The notes under the pieces: generated by a model
The model's input: the letters and a program-made list of their open reading frames with translations, nothing else
Databases searched by the model: none
What the model was told of the DNA's origin: nothing
Shown: one piece after another, positions 60,917 through 64,000 of the stretch
Layout of the letters: each line of letters opens with the position of its first letter
Numbering within the stretch: position 1 is the stretch's first letter
Translations under genes and position numbers: made by a program
NCBI GenBank assembly: GCA_922989275.2
Contig: OV277871.1
Span: 26,360,693 to 26,424,692, forward strand
Direction: 5' to 3'
DNA length: 64,000 nt
Source of the DNA: Gari tellinella
Taxonomy: Eukaryota > Mollusca > Bivalvia > Cardiida > Psammobiidae

Positions 60917-61370
60917 AATCCTTTACCCCATAGCCGGTTTCTAATTTTGAAGACAGGTGACCACTTAAAGCAGGTTGAAAGTAAAGCAGAATGCGCCTTA
61001 AGGCGCATTCTGCTTTACTTCCAGCCTGCTTTAAGCTACCATCTACTAAGATATAGGAACTATTTCTTGTTGTATATTATATTCATGACTACTTAAATTG
61101 GAACTAATTTCTTTAGTGGAGGCAGAGCTACAGATAAGGGGGGTATTTCGAAAACAAAAATCTTTATTTTTGCTTTAAACCCTATGGTGTCACTACTCAT
61201 TAGAATCGTCTCTTCGAGGCGATTCTATTGAGTAGTAACACCATAGGATTTGATGCTAAAATAAGTGAGAAAATGCTTGATTTGTGCAGTTTACTCCTGC
61301 TTATCTGGAGCCCTGAGTGGAGGAATAAATTACCAGCTTAAAAAGGTGTAATTATGGAGTAATGGGTTAA
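60917..61370. mobile_element. PAL-1 (reverse) interrupted by PAL-2
   Basis: ATCCTTTACCCCATAGCCGG, near-perfect dyad 60965-61034, then TTTAGTGGAGG, PAL-2, and AGTGGAGGAATAAATTACC ... GGAGTAATGGGTTAA. Confidence 0.9.
61123..61315. mobile_element. PAL-2 nested in PAL-1
   Basis: CAGAGCTACAGATAAGGGG ... TTATCTGGAGCCCTG; 8-bp target duplication AGTGGAGG (61115-61122 and 61316-61323), a word found once in intact PAL-1. Confidence 0.94.
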
Positions 61371-61566
61371 GCAGCAAGGTATTGGTTAAGATCTTCATGC
61401 TTCTGGAGGACCTAAGAATTGGACCAGATATCAGGTTATACTGTATTGGCAAAATACTTTCAATTTGTCCAATCTATGGTTAACAATAGGAATGGTCTGT
61501 GATCGTTATTTACTATTTAATAGTGATAGAATGTGCTCAAGAAGGATAACTATCTTACGAAGGTAA

Positions 61567-61847
61567 ATAGAAAATTGTTTAATTTAATCCTATACTCTAT
61601 AGATACACATTTTTTTGCATTTAAATTAGTTAAGTCCTTCATTGAAGCAAATAGTTCCAATTTATACAATGATGAATATTTATAATAAGAAATACATGTA
61701 TTTCTATATTTTGGCAGATGTTAGCTTAAAGAAGACTGAAAAAGAAAAGCAGAATGCTCCTAAAGGTACATTCTGTTTACTTTCAACCTGTTAAAAATTT
61801 ATCACCTGTCTTCAAAGCTAGATACAGACTATGGGGTAATGGGTTAA
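61567..61847. mobile_element. PAL-1, degraded dyad
   Basis: TTTAATCCTATACTCTATAG ... CTATGGGGTAATGGGTTAA. Confidence 0.78.
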
Positions 61848-61881
61848 ATACAGACTGAATCTTAAGCATCTTGCAATATTA

Positions 61882-62095
61882 TTAACCCTTAGCCCGCCAG
61901 TCACGACTATAGCTCCATATGCAAACAGCTTGGATCCGGATGAGACGCCGAGTAACTCGGCGTCTCATCCGGATCCAAGCTGTTTGACACTCGGACAACA
62001 TTTTCAGCAAATTTGAGCAACTTTGAAGCACTTTGAAACTTGAAGCAGACGAGAAATATAGCAGACGACAATTTATTTGGCGAGCTAAGGGTTAA
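61882..62095. mobile_element. PAL-8, TTAA-flanked, intact core
   Basis: TTAACCCTTAGCCCGCCAG ... CGAGCTAAGGGTTAA. Perfect core GCAAACAGCTTGGATCCGGA / TCCGGATCCAAGCTGTTTG around CGCCGAGTAACTCGGCG. Confidence 0.9.
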
Positions 62096-62149
62096 CTTGT
62101 GTCTTAGAGAATTCTATTGTCTAGGATGCCTATAATGTTAAGGCTCTTG

Positions 62150-62330
62150 CAGAGTATACTATTATGCTAATGAATGGCTCCATGAGTAACTCAGTGTCTC
62201 ATCAGGAGCCACACTGTTTCACTCGCAGATGATATGTTTTTTAAAAGCCAATGCCTATAATTCATTTATTTGAATTGTTGCAGACGACAACTTTTGCAGA
62301 CGTCAATTACATAGCAAGAGCAGGGTTAAT
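62150..62330. mobile_element. PAL-8-like fragment
   Basis: GGCTCCATGAGTAACTCAGTG then TCAGGAGCCACACTGTTTC, and GACGACAACTTTTGCAGACG. Confidence 0.55.
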
Positions 62331-62399
62331 AAAATGACGACAGGAAGCCTGGAAGTCTGTCTCATATGAGCTGAGTCAATGCTGAGTCATCAATAAAAC

Positions 62400-62580
62400 C
62401 AGTGCTGCAGATATGAGAGAGTAAACTTAACAAATCCAACTTTTTTACGCCCAAATTTAGCACCAAATCCTATTGTGTTACTACTCATTAGGACAATTCT
62501 AATGAGTAGAGACACTATAGGGTTTAATACAGAAATAAAGATTTTACTTTATTGAAGTAAGCACTTCGGCTGGAGCTCTG
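62400..62580. mobile_element. PAL-2, diverged
   Basis: CAGTGCTGCAGATATGAGAG ... TCGGCTGGAGCTCTG; dyad shortened to CATTAGGACAATTCTAATGAG. Confidence 0.75.
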
Positions 62581-62711
62581 AATAAGGGTCTAAGATGCTG
62601 CAGTGCTTAGCAATAATTTCTCATTCACTTTATACGCAGCAGCAGCAGCAGACTGCAAGAATAGGCCTATTGTCTACTGTCAAATTATAACATAAGAGCT
62701 GTAACTTGTTG

Positions 62712-62981
62712 AACTCTTTGCATGCTGGGTAATGTTCTCATAAATGATCTCTGAAGACAGACTGTTATATACTTTAATGCAGAATAGAAGCAATGCAGAA
62801 AGCTCCCAAATTGATTTGGATTTTGTTCTAAATTCTCATTTTCTTTTTCTTTTATATTGATATTGTTTTCAGCAAACAGTTGAGACTCTGCCCAGACGCC
62901 TCATTATGCAGTGTCTGATCTGAGTCTAGTACTCTGTTTGCTTGATGATATCCCTTTTATTGGATGCTAGGCACAAATAGG
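62712..62981. mobile_element. PAL-4-like, diverged
   Basis: GAACTCTTTGCATGCTGGG at the left and TTGGATGCTAGGCACAAATAG at the right. Core AGCAAACAGTTGAGACTCTG / AGTCTAGTACTCTGTTTGCT. Confidence 0.65.
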
Positions 62982-63233
62982 TTAACCCATTACCCCATAA
63001 ATAGGCCTTTTTACCCCTTTAATTTATTCCTCTACTGAAGAAAATAGTTCCAATTTATACTGTTACAAATAAGATTCGTAAGAAATATTTTCCATATTCT
63101 AGCAGATAATAGCTTAAAGCAGGCTGAAAGTAAAGCAGAATGCGCCTCAAGGCGCATTCTGCTTTACTTTCAACCTGCTTTAAGTGGTCACCTGTCTTCA
63201 AAACTAGAAATAGGTTAAGGGGTAATGGGTTAA
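62982..63233. mobile_element. PAL-1, complete reference copy
   Basis: TTAACCCATTACCCCATAAA ... AAGGGGTAATGGGTTAA, 252 bp. Dyad 63113-63183: left arm GCAGGCTGAAAG, right arm CTTTCAACCTGC, centre GCGCCTCAAGGCGC. Confidence 0.95.
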
Positions 63234-63273
63234 TATCATCATGTAAAGTAACTTTTCAGTAACCAAGCACTCT

Positions 63274-63523
63274 TTAACCCTTTGAACCCTAGTCCCGCAT
63301 ATAGGCGTCATTTCAAACAGTGAACATGTGAATGATACACTTGTCTTGTGCAAACAGTGAAGGCCCAGATCAGAGGGCTCTGAAAGGAGCCCTCTGATCA
63401 GGGTCTTCACTGTTTGTCAGTTATGCCAAAATTGACAAAAACAACTCTTAAAAGCCAGAAATGGACTAGAAAAAAATCGAAACTGGAATTGTCCATTTAA
63501 AGTTTCAGGGAGGAAAGAGTTAA
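63274..63523. mobile_element. PAL-3 (reverse), complete
   Basis: TTAACCCTTTGAACCCTAGTC ... CAGGGAGGAAAGAGTTAA; core GTGAAGGCCCAGATCAGAGG ... TCAGGGTCTTCACTGTTTG. Confidence 0.94.
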
Positions 63524-64000
63524 ACTGGCAATTGCAAACAGTTTGCATCCTGATCAGATACCGTATAGTCCGTATTGTTTGATATTTGAAGAAAACCTGC
63601 TGAAATAGAAGAGGGCTTCTGCAGGAACTTCTGATCTGGGTCTTAATTCACTGCATTAAATACTGGATATTCTATATCCAACATGGAGAAAGTTTATTAA
63701 CCCAAGGAAGTTATTTGATGTGGTTAGAATGAAAATCTTACAGAAAACCTCGGGCAATGAACCGTAAGCCGACAGAATAAACTGACTGAGGCAGAAAATT
63801 TAGTTTGACGCAGAAACTCCAATAAAATTTGGTTTAAGTGACAATTTCAGGTATTTCGACTCAATTTTAGGAGTTTTATTAGAAATTGTCCAATAAACGG
63901 AGTATGACAATAAAGGTTTGCAATAGGAGACAATTTGGACACATAATTGTGCAGTTAAAGCCAGTATATTTATCCTTTGTAGACAATGTAGACCCTGATC
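63524..64000. other. Repeat debris and unannotated right edge
   Basis: Words GCAAACAGTTTGCATCCTGATC and TTCTGATCTGGGTCTTAATTC recall PAL cores. GTAGACAATGTAGACCCTGATC at the very end probably starts another PAL-3/7 core cut by the window. Confidence 0.4.

Overview
The window is metazoan genomic DNA, most likely from a bivalve mollusc. It is AT-rich, has short coding exons separated by long introns with consensus splice sites, and is crowded with short inverted-repeat transposons. Several repeat types are ones commonly met in bivalve genomes: long elements opening with TTTTTAGCTCACCTGAGC, the CGTTTCATAAA terminal inverted repeat, and tRNA-headed SINEs. A dreissenid mussel is possible, but the sequence alone does not prove a species.

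One gene is securely recognised: the N-terminal half of autophagy gene ATG16L1 on the minus strand. Eight exons run from 11338 (ATG) down to 1244, and the phases agree at every junction (774 nt, 258 codons). They encode the ATG5-binding helix, the coiled coil, the WIPI2-binding helix and a short linker that stops just before the WD40 propeller. The propeller exons must lie left of base 1. From about 11.4 kb to 64 kb I find no other gene I can name. A few exon-like modules are recorded at low confidence.

Nearly everything else is repeats. Working labels used here are mine. PAL-1: about 250 bp, TTAA-flanked, ends CCCATTACCCCATA, central dyad of about 70 bp, more than 40 copies or fragments. PAL-2: about 190 bp, ends CAGGGCTCCAGATAAG. 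PAL-3: about 250 bp, TTAA-flanked, ends CTCTTTCCTCCCTGAAAC. PAL-4: TTAA-flanked, ends CTCTTTGCATGCTGGGTAA. PAL-5: TA-flanked, ends CAGTGGAGA. PAL-6: ends CAGGGCTGCCATA. PAL-7 and PAL-8 are further TTAA-flanked types. All carry long, nearly perfect central hairpins. They nest in one another, often exactly at TTAA sites supplied by PAL-1, including the TTAA at the centre of its dyad.

Layout. 0-11.3 kb: ATG16L1; the 5-kb first intron holds a 2.2-kb TA-flanked element carrying a 5S-rRNA-derived copy and a second element, plus a 1.1-kb element inserted in a SINE head. 11.3-18 kb: a 139-bp satellite, an inverted pair of 110-bp repeats, a SINE, a 135-bp tandem array and an 805-bp fold-back. 18-34 kb: dense PAL elements, a tRNA-headed SINE, a TTAA-flanked element with a tRNA-like core and a 78-bp minisatellite. 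34-41 kb: three long AGCTCACC-type elements with internal tandem repeats and a SINE with target duplication. 41-48 kb: a large palindrome, hAT-like MITEs, a young SINE and a 1.4-kb TA-flanked element. 48-64 kb: more PAL elements, including a locally duplicated PAL-2 cluster.

The most noteworthy pattern is the community of palindromic elements that share hairpin cores while using different ends (TTAA, TA or CAG-type) and that use each other as landing sites.
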